Source of the DNA: Phallusia mammillata
Taxonomy: Eukaryota; Chordata; Ascidiacea; Phlebobranchia; Ascidiidae
Assembly: GCA_003260075.1 (NCBI GenBank)
Contig: QLIY01000555.1
Coordinates: 43,885-107,884 of the forward strand
Reading direction: 5' to 3'
Length of the DNA stretch: 64,000 bases
The notes under the pieces were generated by a model. That model ran no database searches, was not told the DNA's origin, and saw nothing but the letters and a program-made list of their open reading frames with translations. Position numbers and translations under genes: made by a program. Positions 25,343 to 37,321 of the stretch are shown piece by piece (the first letter of the stretch is position 1; the number at the start of each line of letters is the position of its first letter).

Positions 25343-26085
25343 AAGAGATTGTTTTAATTTAGATGTTGTCTCAGATTGCAGGTAAACAGAAAACAAGTGA
25401 AAAATTGTTTTCATTTACCAAACTTGACGTGTGCCTTCAGTTAAGTTTACCTCTCCTGGTGAAAGAAAACGTACCTATACAATGCCTAGTTTGTACACTA
25501 CATTAGTTGTTTCAGAGAAAAGAACAAGATGGGTGCTTCAAATGTTCTTTTGACCAACAGTTCGCTTAAAACATTGCCACCTGAGCTATTGATTGTACCC
25601 TGTTCATTTGGGTAAGCACTTTTTTCCAAGGAATGCAGCCTGACTACGGTAACTATAGCCAGGTGATTGTTTCCGTCATGGTAGTTGGTTTCAATTTGGC
25701 GCGTGGTGATACCGGTTTTGTGGCTTCTTGTTATAATGTGATATGTAGTCTGCAGTCTGCACCAACTATTTTTGTTAAAAGAACTTTACGGATAACATTT
25801 TGAATTACCCCCCCCCCAAGAGATTGTTTTAATTTAGATGTTGTCTCAGATTGCAGGTAAACAGAAAACAAGTGAAAAATTGTTTTCATTTACCAAACTT
25901 GACGTGTGCCTTCAGTTAAGTTTACCTCTCCTGGTGAAAGAAAACGTACCTATACAATGCCTAGTTTGTACACTACATTAGTTGTTTCAGAGAAAAGAAC
26001 AAGATGGGTGCTTCAAATGTTCTTTTGACCAACAGTTCGCTTAAAACATTGCCACCTGAGCTATTGATTGTACCCTGTTCATTTG
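25343..26085. repeat. Direct duplication around C-run upstream of CRTC
   Basis: Copies of 268 bp at 25343-25610 and 25818-26085 appear essentially identical. The left copy continues into 197 bp of unrelated sequence (25611-25807) before ten C (25808-25817). The right copy leads into the CRTC promoter. Confidence 0.75.
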
Positions 26086-26107
26086 TGTTTAAGATGTCTA
26101 TCTGTAA

Positions 26108-26117
26108 GTCACGTGAC
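26108..26117. promoter_or_regulatory. Palindromic E-box (GTCACGTGAC) upstream of CRTC
   Basis: A perfect 10-bp palindrome about 145 bp upstream of the CRTC start codon. It matches the extended E-box bound by USF and MiT/TFE factors. Function is inferred from position only. Confidence 0.4.
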
Positions 26118-26261
26118 CAAATAGAGGGCGATAATTGGCTGTTCTCGGCGCCTCTTAGCTGGAATACTGGTTGACAGAATAGTGAACTGCTCAGCCGAAA
26201 ACAGAGAGAATTAAGAAGTTATTGGGTTGCGGTAAAGAACGCTCGTTTTGCAGCGGCCGAA

Positions 26262-29200
26262 ATGGCGAATCCACGAAAATTTTCAGAAAAGATTGCTTTA
26301 CACAATCAGAAGCAAGCTGAAGAGACGGCAGCATTTGAACGTATTATGCAAGAAGTGTCAGTGACAAGGGTAATGGTATGTTTTCAGAAATGTTTACATT
26401 TTGTTTTGTGTTTTGTTCTGCATGTAATAGTGCTTCAGCATGAGTTTTCAAGCTACATCACCGCAAACAATCAATTGTTAATGCAGCATTATGTGTACTT
26501 CAGTTGTTGTTGTGACAAAACATATATTTGATTTTACACCTTGAGTCAGTACTAATCATTTGAAAATAGTGGTGATTTGCAAATAATTGGTGTTGTTGGT
26601 GTTGCTGCCTTATTAGAAGTCACATCGTTTAACAAAGTACAATAACTGATCACATCACAGTCGTAAATATAAGTTATTGACTATGATTTATTGTTAATTC
26701 AATTTTGTCAGAAATATGTTCTTATTGTGTTAAAACTGCTAGTGGCATTTGTACATAAAAGTAATCCATCATGCACTGACATAAAAATCTGTTTCAAAAT
26801 GCCAATGCAATTGTATGATTCATCAGGTCAAATAATCTGTGATAGTATTTTATCGATTTGAATTTTCGATCTGTTTATGCCAAAAGAGAAAAAAATATAA
26901 TTCAGTTTTAACTGATGGGCATATGATCCTGTTTGTTTTCTTTGCAAAAAAATATCATTTGTTTTGTGTTGCAGCCACCACGTGCCCCACAAACCCATCT
27001 TAACCCACATCCACAAGCATATCTTCGCCCATACTTGGGTGGATCATTACCAAATGTCAATCAAATTGCAAGTAACCCCCAAATGGAATTACAGGTAAGG
27101 CAATTTTCCATTTATGTTCGGCCATATAAAAACTTTTTGTATTGTGATTTATTGAAGGATGCGTTTTTATTCTAAAAAACTAAAAGCTTCTCTGTAGTAA
27201 TATTGTTATTATTCCGAGTTGCATAGATTGTTACATGATTGTCGTAAAAAATTGTGCTTGTGTCACTGTGTTGAAAAGTGAAGGCCAACATTTATTGCAG
27301 GATTTTTTTGTGAAAAAATCTAAGTAATGTATGAATGCCTAAGAAAATAAATTTCATCAAGTTGCAGGATGGTTTAAAAAAGAACACTACCATGACATTA
27401 AAAATGTAAGCCCCTCCAGCATATAAGCCACCCTTGGTTGTAAGCTGGAAAAAAGTAGTGTAAAAAACTGCAATCTAATAAACATGCAGTATGAAAGTAT
27501 GCACACTTTCTAATAACTAATAAATGTTGAAACTATTTACATTTAGCATCCAGGTGGGTTTGATGACATGAAGCATCCAATGAGACATCCTGGTAGATTG
27601 GACTCAAGAATGCGACCCTACACCCACCGCCGAATGATGCCTTTCGACATTAACAGGCACAGGCCTGGTCATTTCGATGCAGCTGCAGGCCAATATCCCA
27701 ACCCCTACCTGTCTCCTCCCCCTGAGTCAAACTGGAGAAGGTACACAAATATTTTTTTTTTCTGAATTCTATTTATGTGTTTGATGGGTGAAGAAAGAGT
27801 GCATAGCTTGTTCTATTGTTTTAAAAGTTTCTTTTTTATATTTTGTGTGTGGTGGAATATTGATAAATATTGCACTGTTACATTTTTTTGATAATGACCA
27901 CTATAAGATGAAAAAGAACTCAGCCCTAATATTAATTAAAGTGATTTTGATGTTTGATGTAATTGGTTAAGAAATCACATAAACATGCAATTCTGACATT
28001 AACAAGGTACTTATATATCTAACCAACGACAAACTTAAATTATTTTCGTCGTAGTTTATCTCATATTTTATGTTTGGAACAAAATATACTCACATTTATG
28101 CATAAAATATATACATTATGTATGTTTAAAAGTAAATTGTCAAAATTACAAAATGTGACAATTTATGAAAATTTTAGTTTTCAAATAATGTTAAGATTTA
28201 TTTATTGTTACAGTGAATGCAAATTCCAATTGCATGAAGTGTCACATAAATCATTTTTAATGATTTTAAATTTTATTTGTCAATGTCATTTTGCATGTCA
28301 ACCAATTATGTTTAGCTGAAGACGCTGAACAAATACTTGTTTATAACAGTGGTGATTGATTTTTTTCTGCTCATTAATCTTGCTCAGTCCTGTAGTACAT
28401 TGGAAAAAATGATGCATTAAAGAGATATTTAGGTTTTACTTAATATCTGCCTTTTTTAGCCTGTTTTGATTTGTGTAGTCTTGTAGAAAAATTGCTGTTG
28501 ATTTGGGCTGTTTCAGCCTTGCAGTATAAGTTAATCTTTTTTGTATGACTAGATACATTTGTAGTTCTGATTTTGTGATGCAGTAGATCACTAATGTATA
28601 ACATACTACTGTTTGAAACAATTTGAACATGTAGATAGTTAAATGGTTTATTCAATCTTTGCCAGAGGCCCCTCGTGGATGCATTTATAATGATTTAAAA
28701 CCTGTCCCACCCAATATGTGCAAATTTATCCATTCTTTGTTTTGTAAAATAAATGTCTGTTTCAATGTAGTAATTCCCTACATTGCATGCCAATGCTATA
28801 CAAATACCCTTTTCCCACCCATGGTCTAAGAGGGGGCACTGTGCATCTTTGACTGCATTGCTTAGAAAAAGTATTCGCTTTTAGAGTACTTCTTGAAAAT
28901 CACTTTTCATTTTGCTTGTTTGTTTGTTTGTTTGTGGTTCCTGCTGCTATGCATTGATTTGTGGTGTCTTGCCTGTCGCCTGCTACTACTACACTGCTAC
29001 TCACCACTGCGGTGCCAAACACGATTGCCACCATTCAGTTTCCCTCTGTCCAGAACCAACTCTGACTCTGCGCTACACCAGAGCGCCATGAATCCTAACG
29101 CACAGGATCACTATAATCCTGGCAATGCTCCAATGCACCACCCAGTGCGCCGAGGTCAGTATTTGTTCAACTGTTCATGTAAACTATGGTGTATTTATGA

Positions 29201-32200
29201 TACACATATATATTGTGACGCTTTTTTGTGAATTTTAATCATCACCAAGTGTTTTGAGTAAATTTGTAGTGATTATTTCTTCCCAAATATGTAGTTTATA
29301 TAGTTTATGTTGTAAATTGTCAGTGACATAAATATGTAGTATATATAATATTACTAAAACAATTTGAGGGAACAGTAGTATCTCATTAGAAAGCAATTCT
29401 TGGCTTTTGTTTTATTGTGTGATTTATATGACAAAAAGGTGCTTTGTTAAACTTGTAATAGCGCATAAAATGATGTACTTGGTAAAAATTACGAGGAAAA
29501 AGCAAACATTGTGAATATAGATGCAACACGCACATGCATATTTACAAAAAAAGTCACATTATTTCTTCCATTGGTTATGTGGGAATTTCTACAGTGTTTT
29601 AGCCAAAAAGGGTGTCATAAATATAAATTCTTTCCCTATTGATCAGAATTATCAAAAATTAAGTTTGTTCACCTTCTACATGTGAAATTGGTTTGACACG
29701 GTGTCAATATAATGATTTTGAGACCTTACCCACAGTCCGGCTCACATCGCGCCAAGAGATGTTAAATTATTAACAAATGCAGACTGCATGTATGCAGGAC
29801 CAAAAATGCCCCTCTATGTGATCGCAAAATAAAAACCACATGTCCAGCTAAGATGCTAATGTAGTCGGCTGTTCATTGTAGGATCAAATTTGGCTTGTGT
29901 GCCTCTTTAATAGCTTTGGTTTTTGACTTCTTGCCCACTTATGACAATGGTTATCAATGTTCTGTTGCCAATATATGCACCATATGTTTTTCTGTAGATG
30001 TACTAATACGACTATTGTGCCTTTGAAGTTTTTTTAGTTTTTTTTTTGTTAAAATCTGTTTTTAATCCCATAAAAGTTAGACACTACAGTTGCATAGGTT
30101 TTGTACTTGTGTTTCAATTTGCTGATAATGTGTTATTTATTGTATACAACAGACCTGTCAAACTCGTGGCCCACGAAGCCCTCAAATGCGGCCCACGAAC
30201 AGTCAACATAATTGTAGTATTTTGTCAGATTTTTATCTAATTATAATAAATTTTTCTTACTTTTCAAAGTGATAGTTATTATTTAAACAGACATTTACCA
30301 AAATTTAATTTATAAATACAAATTCATAGGTTATGAATAGAAACGATAGTAATTAAACCGTTCCTCAAAAGTTTCAGTCAAGGGTGTACAACCTGCGGCT
30401 GTACAGCCACATTAAAATATAATGTACTGGCGGCTGTGATGTAATGAAAACTCCTTTGCCAAAACTTTTGATTATTAAACTGTCCTAAACAGATTTTGTG
30501 TTACTGAAAAGAGTATTACCAGCCGGGCAGCCATATGCATCAGACTTTTTGTAGGCCTAATGTGTGCAAACAACCCCCCCCCCTAATAAACAGTTAAAAC
30601 TGATCTTCAGATTGTGCAGCTCAATCTGTGCATCAAGTTGGAAATTAATCTGGCCTTTTGGGGCGTCAATAGATGGTATATATATGATATAAACCTGTAT
30701 ATAACTAGATTAAAAATCACATGCGGCCCTCGGCATAATTTCCAAACTGCAATGTGGCCCCCGAACCCCACGAGTTTGACACCCCTGGTATACAACATAT
30801 TATATAAAGGTGTATGGGTTTTTATACCAAAGCTTTGGGAATCTATGGATGTGCCCAGTGTTTTTTTAAGGGGTTTTGGGGGACCGAAACGGTCCCCCAA
30901 ATTTCTCCAGCGGTTTCCCAAAATTTGGACTTGCAACTACAACTACAGTTTTTGGTATTTAAATGAAACACTTGCGGTCTCTTAAAACTACTTAGCGGTC
31001 ACCCAAACCAAACCTTAAAAAAAACCTGGATGTGCCTGTAGGCTTCAATCTCGCATTGTGTGGGCGACAGAGTAATATTCAAATTCATGACATTTTTCAC
31101 TGATTTATAAACAGTTTACATTTGAAGAGGGGAAATCAATTTATCGTTGTGACAACATAATGCAGTATTGTTGTTTGCTTGTGTTTTTTGGAACAACACC
31201 AACAACTAATGCAAATGTGGCTCCTAATATCGACTGCACCATCGTATTTGGTGTCACAGTTTATGTAGCTTTTTACCACATGCAGTTGTAATTCAATTAA
31301 GAGTTGTTTTAAAATGCAATTTATCAAAGGGCTTTTGCAGATTTTATGGACAACAACTTCAGCAACATGCCACCATACAAAGCAATGTTTGAGAAGCAGA
31401 AAATAGAACAACATCTGCAAGCTGGCAACAGGCCCAAATCATGTGAAGCTCCAACTATTAAGTAAGACATTTGTACTTACAGTGACTTGTTTTTTTTCTG
31501 TGCAAATGTGTTTTGTCATAGGTTGCAATAAGTTGTGGTAATAATTACACAATGAATGTAAAAAGTAAGCATATTCAGGTTATGTTTTGTCTTAATGCAG
31601 ATTTGTTCTCACAAAACTTGGAAGTGTGTCTATTTCATACTTCTGTTATTACTTTAGGGCAGTGGTGCTTTATCGGGGTGCCAGGGCTCATTGGTGCTTT
31701 CTTGAAGTTAGCCAGGTGCACCCTAAGATAATGAAAAATGAATTTATATTATGTTATCCTTAATGTGAAATGACTTTTTTCATTTCCTAACTATGGTACA
31801 CCCTCAAATTTTAATTACCTCCGGTGCGCCCTGGGTGGTTTCAGAAACACTAAAAATGTTTGAAACTTGAAATATACATTTTGTGTTGCAGTCTTTTACA
31901 AAGCGAGGTTCCAGGAGTAATACGCACTGGTGCTGATGGATCAGCAATGCCTCTGAGTGGCAACGGTGCACCACCACAAATCCCTGTTAGCCTTGCATCA
32001 CTATCCCATGTCACCCAAATTGGCAACAATACTGGATCTTTGCCAGGTATGGAGCATTTAGGAATACAAAAACTGAATAAACTGTAATTGGTCATCTGGG
32101 GAAGCTTTCTGATCTGTGCTTTCTGCTTTCTGATCTGTGTCAACTGGTTGCAAAATGTGTAGTTTAATTTCAGACAGATTTATAGAATTTCAGATACAGT

Positions 32201-35200
32201 AAACCTTGGTTAAACTGGATTTAGTTAATTCTGATCTTTGCCTAATTCAGACAAAACTTGAATGACAAATGATTTGTTATGTGGTAAGACTTTAACAAAT
32301 CAACATCAGTTAATCCAGATCTTGCCCTAATCTACACAGTTTTTTTTTATCCAAACAGGTCCAGATTAACTGAGGTGTACTGCAGTTTATTACAATAAAT
32401 ATATTATATCACATTGTTTACCTTTATTTGCGGATGTGTACACTTAAGTACAAAAGGATGCTTTCCCAACCGTTGATCCTGGGTTTAATGTTGTGGGCAT
32501 AACAAGTCTAACTTGCCATTCCAATTCACAGATCTTACAAATCTTCATATTCCCTCTCCTCTATCCAACCCCATTGATTATGATGATGCACAACAACAAA
32601 ACCAGCAACAGTCCCAGACCAACAACCATTCAATCTACAATCAATCTGCAAGAAGCACTGGCAATCTACCTGCAGCCTCTGCTATTCCTCACATGGGAGG
32701 TAGGATATGTTCTTTACTGAAAGGCTTTTCAACCTTTTTGTACTCAATTCACTCTTAGGGTATATCCCAATCTGTAAACAGGGAAACAAACTTTGCACAT
32801 GTAATGCTAAAAGATGTATTGGTTTGCAGTTACACTTCAGAACACTTGGTTTACGAAGCTACTTCAATGTTTACTTGTTAGTATACTCAAATATGTTTGA
32901 AAATAGCATTGTAGCATTGTCTTCACCAGAATGCAAGACTTAAGAAGAAGAAATTCTACTGAAATGTGGATCTGATTTAGATATTATTTCCAATTGATGT
33001 GTGGCAGTTTTAAGATAATTTGATACCATTGAGGTGGTTTAGTAGAATTAGTTAAGTTTAGTGAAAAGGTAAATGAAATTTTAGCAATATGTTACACTTA
33101 AACAGATTCAAGAATGAAAGTTTGCCAACTGAAGTTATTTGAAACTTTACAAGAACTTGACCATTTAATGACAGTCTACAAGCCTTTGGCATCAGCTTTG
33201 GAAAGTGAAGAATATATGCAGGGCAAAAATCGTTCAATAAACCATTTTGCAAAGGCAGCAGCAGAAAATCCAACACAGGCAGATTTATACAGACTGGCCA
33301 GTTTAAGTCTTGGTGATCATGAGAGGTTTGTTGATAAAAGTGGAAGTCTATTGTCAGCGGTTATTGGGAAATTAAAGGATGTACTACTAGTTAATGCAGG
33401 TAATTTAATTGCAGCTTAATTGCTTTGCAAGTGGTATCCTATTGTCCATTATTAGTGAATGAAACCCAGCTATCAGTTATGTGAATAGAGTAAAGTTTCT
33501 ATAACCCAAAGGTAGTTTTCTAATCAAATCCAGTTTGCTAAGATTTTGGTAATTATCTTGTTTTTTTATAAAGACTGAAGTTTCACATTAACAATCCCTG
33601 TACAATAATACATAATTTACAATTAACTGGTATTTGTTTAACCGCAGACACCTGTATTATATTGTTCAGGTATAACTGTATTCTTTTCTGTCAATAACAT
33701 GGACTTACTTACCAATCTCACCTTTTTCATAGCTGGTAACATGCGAACACCAGCCAGTCCTAACAGAGCTCGCAGACACACCCACAATGGCCCCGGGCCC
33801 AGTCCCCTTAGTCTTGGGTCCCCAGAGCACACCAGAAGGATTAAGTACCCCAATGTAACATCACCTAAAATGGTAGGGGTAAAATCAGAAATGAAGAGCC
33901 CACCAATTGGGGGCAGCTACACTTACCCCTACCCCCAGCAAACCAACATGCACTCGTCACCCCATCATAATCAAGGACCCATCCCCCCATCCATGGATGG
34001 AAGGGTAAATATGGTATCTTGTTGTTCTTTTGGTTTGCAAAAATCTGTTGGATTGTCATTTTTATAACTTTGTAATATTAAATTTTTTAGCCTATTGTTA
34101 ACTTTTTGGTTGTGTGTATATGTTAAAAGCTATGGTTTGACCTTAATTTACAAATTGCATTTTTTTCATGCAGGGTTGGCAGGTTCAAAATCAGGAGCAT
34201 CCTGGTAGTCCTTCCCATGCACAAAATGCCAGAAATATGCAGGTATTGTGACTTGATAACAGTTAAGAGAGTCTGTAATGAACTGTTGTAGAAGCAGTAC
34301 ATGAAATGCGGAAATATATTACAGGATAAAATAGGGGGCAGCGTTTTGTACCTTTTTGCTGACATGGTTTGTTTGTGGAAAATAGTAATAAAACAAGTAC
34401 ATATTATTTTGCAAAAAAATATGACTAACATATTGGAGTAAAGCCTGACATGTTTAGTAATTTTCAAATTAAACAATAAAACCCATAAGAGCTGACTTTT
34501 GTACACTAAACTAATGTTGTCTGTGCAGTAACCACATTTAGAATCTTATCAAAATCTAATCTTAAGTTAATTTAATCTTCAGCAGGGACAGAGTGGTTCA
34601 ATGCAGCGTCATGTGTCACAACAGAGTGTCGACTCGGGAGGTAAAGATATTATTGCTTAGTTCATATTGATAAACAAACCACAAAAATCCTAATCAATCT
34701 GTAACCACAGGTCACCCATTAAGGGTTGATGTGAATGCAGCATCTAAGGTGGGTCATCAGCAATACCAGCAGAACCGAACAACCCAGGGGTCGATAACCA
34801 GCCCCCTAACTTCACCCACATCACCCACTCATACGCAAGCAAATTTTTCACCAGTCACCTCACCAAGGGTAAGTTCCAAAAAGTTTTATTGTCCGTGGTT
34901 TAATGTAATATTTCCAGGCATGGGTATTTTTTGTAAACCACATATGTTTTTTTGTGAAAAATGAAGTGTGTAACTGATTTTGGTTACTATCATGCATACT
35001 GACATACTGGTCACACATTTTGCTGCTCTTTGGAAAAACTTACTTCAAAGTTTTTGTGCAGACATGCAGATGTATATTTTATGTTGCATATTTCCATTTT
35101 ATTGCCGTTAGTGGTCAAAACGTCTAACTAGCAGGAATTTATAGATGTCTATTCTGCAGTAGGCAAATCTTGGTTGAAAATATTGCATTTGTGCACTTAT

Positions 35201-36890
35201 TTTAGTGATAGAAAGTTTAAAAATGCACAATGCTTAACTACTATTTTGAGCGTTACACACACAAAAATGCCACACTTAACATACATTTTCAGCTTTCTTA
35301 TGCATACTACAACAATGGTCAGACAGTTGATATATCATTACTGCTAATGACCGCAATGTGCACAATGATAACCTATTTCGCATTACTTGCGTTGGCATTA
35401 CGAAACAGCGACAGGCAATACTGCACAAAAGCCCTTGCTTCACGTTTCAATTCCCCTTTTTCGCACCAACCGCAATTATTCACTGGACTCGATTTTTTGC
35501 CAGCGGTCGTTTCATATTGTCGTTGTATCGCAGCACGAATTCACGACTGGAAGCAACCCAGCCCTATCCGAGGCTTACTATCGCTCGGAAATGTCTGCGG
35601 CTTCCCTTCAGCCACTACAACACCAGGTATGTATTTGTGTACCAGACCCGCCCACAAATCGCTTACGAAAAAATGTGCTTCACGTCTGTAATACTAAAGG
35701 GATTAGAAAGATATGTTTGGCCAAGTGCCAATGTTCGTGGAATTGTGACATGACATGACGTAATAATATATTTGTTGCCGTTTTTTTTTACTTCCAAAAA
35801 ACTGATTTTCTGTTTTTGTAGATATGACTTTATGTTACGCAACAGGTTTGAAAAACGTGATGCTATCCTCTGTACAGCTTTTTTGACAATCCTGCAATTT
35901 ACATCACATTTTATCCCGTTTAATGCGTTGTGTCTAGTTCAGTACAGCTTAGTTGAATTCAATAAACAAACAATTACCGTAAAACAGTAAATCTACATTA
36001 ATGCATGGGTAAAAAATCAGCTGTATTTTGCACCGTCCGACATTTTACTTTCGGCTTACGCTGTTCTACTATTTGTTTTTAGTTCGAACAAATTCACGTG
36101 GTAAACGACTCTACGTCATCGCCGCATCACTCCACAGCGCCACCTATGTACAGTTGCCTCGCTGCACTCTCCGAAGCGTCAGATGGTAGGTTGCTTCAAA
36201 GTTTTGTTTAACACGCCTGATTTTTGCCCTGGGTTATGGTTTGTATCCGTTATGATATTGGGATACCTATTTATCATTTTCCTCATCGTGTTGCAAGTGA
36301 TTAAACCTACTTTGAACCATCAAAACAGGTTGAGTTGGATTAAGCTCGGTTAAGAAACACTGATTTTAGTTGGTTTATCGCCAAAAACGCCTTTGATCAT
36401 ATAGTAACATTCACTGCACAACTAATAAAAATCGAATTGTTTAGGTGTAGGTGGATTGTTTAGTCACCGGTCAGACGGGCAAAAACACGGTCACGTCCCA
36501 AACAACATCAACCGTATACCGGACATCGTATTTACAGGTGAGTTGCGTAAACATAAAGTTTGGCTGTATATTAATTCTTTACAATGTGTGCTGGACTTTG
36601 CAGCACGTTTGAAGAAAGTGCCTGATGTCTAAACTTGATGGTGACCTTGGAGCTTATGCAAATCACTTAATGCACTTGTTTATTGCTTGGCATTGTTACA
36701 GTTGATACTTTAAGTTAGGAAGAAGGGACAAGGGTTCCATGTAGCATTATGTTCAGGACCTATATCCCAAGCCCACCGATTCAACCACTGCCAAAAAGCT
36801 ACCGCTGTCACTTATTTTTTTCTTGGGAGGCTTTTTTCAAATCCCCAAACGTGATTTTTAAACCAGTAAGCCTCTGATAAGTAAATGTGT

Positions 36891-36979
<89 letters not shown>

Positions 36980-37139
36980 CGGCGGCGATCTGTCGGCGGG
37001 CTTTATGAGCCACGAACTCTCGTCGGAGTATTTCCCTGGCGACGAACTGAAGGTGAACCTGGGATTAGAGGAACTCCAGATGCTGGAGGACTCGCATATC
37101 GTCACTGATCCCGTCATGGAGGACCAGCTGAGCTTATGA
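26262..37139 (+). CDS. CRTC: CREB-regulated transcription coactivator
   Basis: Coactivator that binds the CREB bZIP and shuttles between cytoplasm and nucleus under SIK/AMPK and calcineurin control (family knowledge). Exons: 26262-26369, 26975-27094, 27547-27740, 29054-29154, 31341-31461, 31892-32046, 32532-32699, optional 33106-33399, 33733-34004, 34174-34242, 34583-34640, 34711-34868, 35534-35626, 36083-36185, 36445-36537, and a last exon whose visible part is 36979-37139. The visible protein is about 657 aa without the optional exon, a normal CRTC length. Motifs: N-terminal CREB-binding [32 protein letters not shown], the SIK/14-3-3 site [11 protein letters not shown] (Ser about 144), the [11 protein letters not shown] block, a second regulatory block [14 protein letters not shown], Ser/Pro/Gln-rich middle, IPDIVFTG, and acidic C-terminal activation segment [11 protein letters not shown]. 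An 87-C run hides the start of the last exon. Exon 35534-35626 is the least certain. Confidence 0.93.
30150..30787. mobile_element. hAT-type element in CRTC intron 4
   Basis: TIRs are CAGACCTGTCAAACTC and GAGTTTGACACCCCTG. A perfect 8-bp target-site duplication GTATACAA occurs at 30142-30149 and 30788-30795. GCGGCCC-rich subterminal regions. Contains a C-run gap. Confidence 0.85.
30574..30583. other. C-run, probable gap placeholder
   Basis: Ten C within a hAT-type element in CRTC intron 4. No repeated flank seen. Confidence 0.6.
30856..31028. mobile_element. Short hAT-type MITE in CRTC intron 4
   Basis: A 173-bp element with imperfect TIRs (CAGTGTTTTTTTAAGG and CCTTAAAAAAAACCTG) and a perfect 8-bp target-site duplication GATGTGCC at 30848-30855 and 31029-31036. 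Confidence 0.8.
32197..32382. mobile_element. Small TIR element (mariner/pogo-like), copy 3
   Basis: Ends CAGTAAACCTTGGTTAAAC and GATTAACTGAGGTGTACTG, 186 bp, preceded by TA. Lies in the CRTC intron upstream of the DLTNLH exon. Confidence 0.6.
33106..33399 (+). other. Candidate 98-codon cassette exon inside CRTC
   Basis: The segment has a canonical acceptor (...cttaaacag) and donor (gtaatt). Its 294 nt are open in exactly the frame set by the previous exon (ends phase 1 at 32699) and the next one (starts at 33733). Skipping it also keeps the frame. The encoded stretch has balanced composition ([20 protein letters not shown], then [20 protein letters not shown]), unlike the F/K/I/Y-rich chance frames of nearby introns. 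I do not recognise it in CRTC or elsewhere. It could be a lineage-specific cassette exon, an exonised insert, or a chance open frame. Confidence 0.4.
36892..36978. other. 87-C run, probable gap hiding the start of the last CRTC exon
   Basis: Eighty-seven consecutive C. The left flank is intron; the right flank is already coding ([13 protein letters not shown]). The acceptor and the conserved block expected after IPDIVFTG are missing, so sequence is lost here. Poly-proline or poly-glycine frames through the run are not genes. Confidence 0.75.
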
Positions 37140-37321
37140 TGTCATCACAGTGACGAGCGTGTGACGTCACGCGCCTGGTAAACGCGCCAAGTCGAATCGT
37201 GTGTCGCCCGCGCCGGTGGCAGCGCCTTCTGAGACAATACCCCAAACGCGAGTGACGTCATGCTCCGGTCAGGTTTTGACGTCACGCACGGGACGTGGAA
37301 GGAGGCGGGGCTATGACATCA
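37137..37321. promoter_or_regulatory. cAMP response element cluster at the CRTC stop codon
   Basis: Three perfect TGACGTCA octamers lie at 37162-37169, 37253-37260 and 37277-37284. One-mismatch variants lie at 37137-37144 (TGATGTCA, overlapping the stop codon) and 37314-37321 (TGACATCA). A GC-box-like GGCGGGG lies near 37306. The stretch is GC- and CpG-rich, while the rest of the 3' region is AT-rich. It sits in the presumed 3' UTR of the CREB coactivator gene and may act as an enhancer, an autoregulatory element or a cryptic promoter. Confidence 0.6.

Larger units (their letters stand above)
22791..26261. other. Divergent intergenic region flippase B / CRTC
   Basis: About 3.5 kb between head-to-head genes. 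It holds two C-runs with duplicated flanks (23182 and 25808), a fold-back element (24124-24475), a TIR element (24925-25207) and the CRTC proximal promoter. No coding exon recognised. Confidence 0.45.

Noticed and set aside
30607-30985. Overlapping frames of 109 and 123 codons on opposite strands
   Set aside because: They run through two hAT-type elements and resemble no protein.
31660-31853. Further hAT-like element (CAGTGGTGC ... AACACTA)
   Set aside because: The ends are only weakly inverted and no 8-bp duplication was found.
35293-35320. Possible small CRTC exon starting LSYAYYNNG
   Set aside because: The acceptor is good but no convincing in-phase donor follows.
35230-35753. Three overlapping + strand frames of 120-150 codons as a separate gene
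   Set aside because: They reflect locally low stop density in GC-richer DNA. Only 35534-35626 has matching splice sites, phase and CRTC-like content.
36885-37139. Poly-proline and poly-glycine frames on both strands
   Set aside because: They exist only because of the 87-C run. The real content is the CRTC C-terminal coding segment right of the run.
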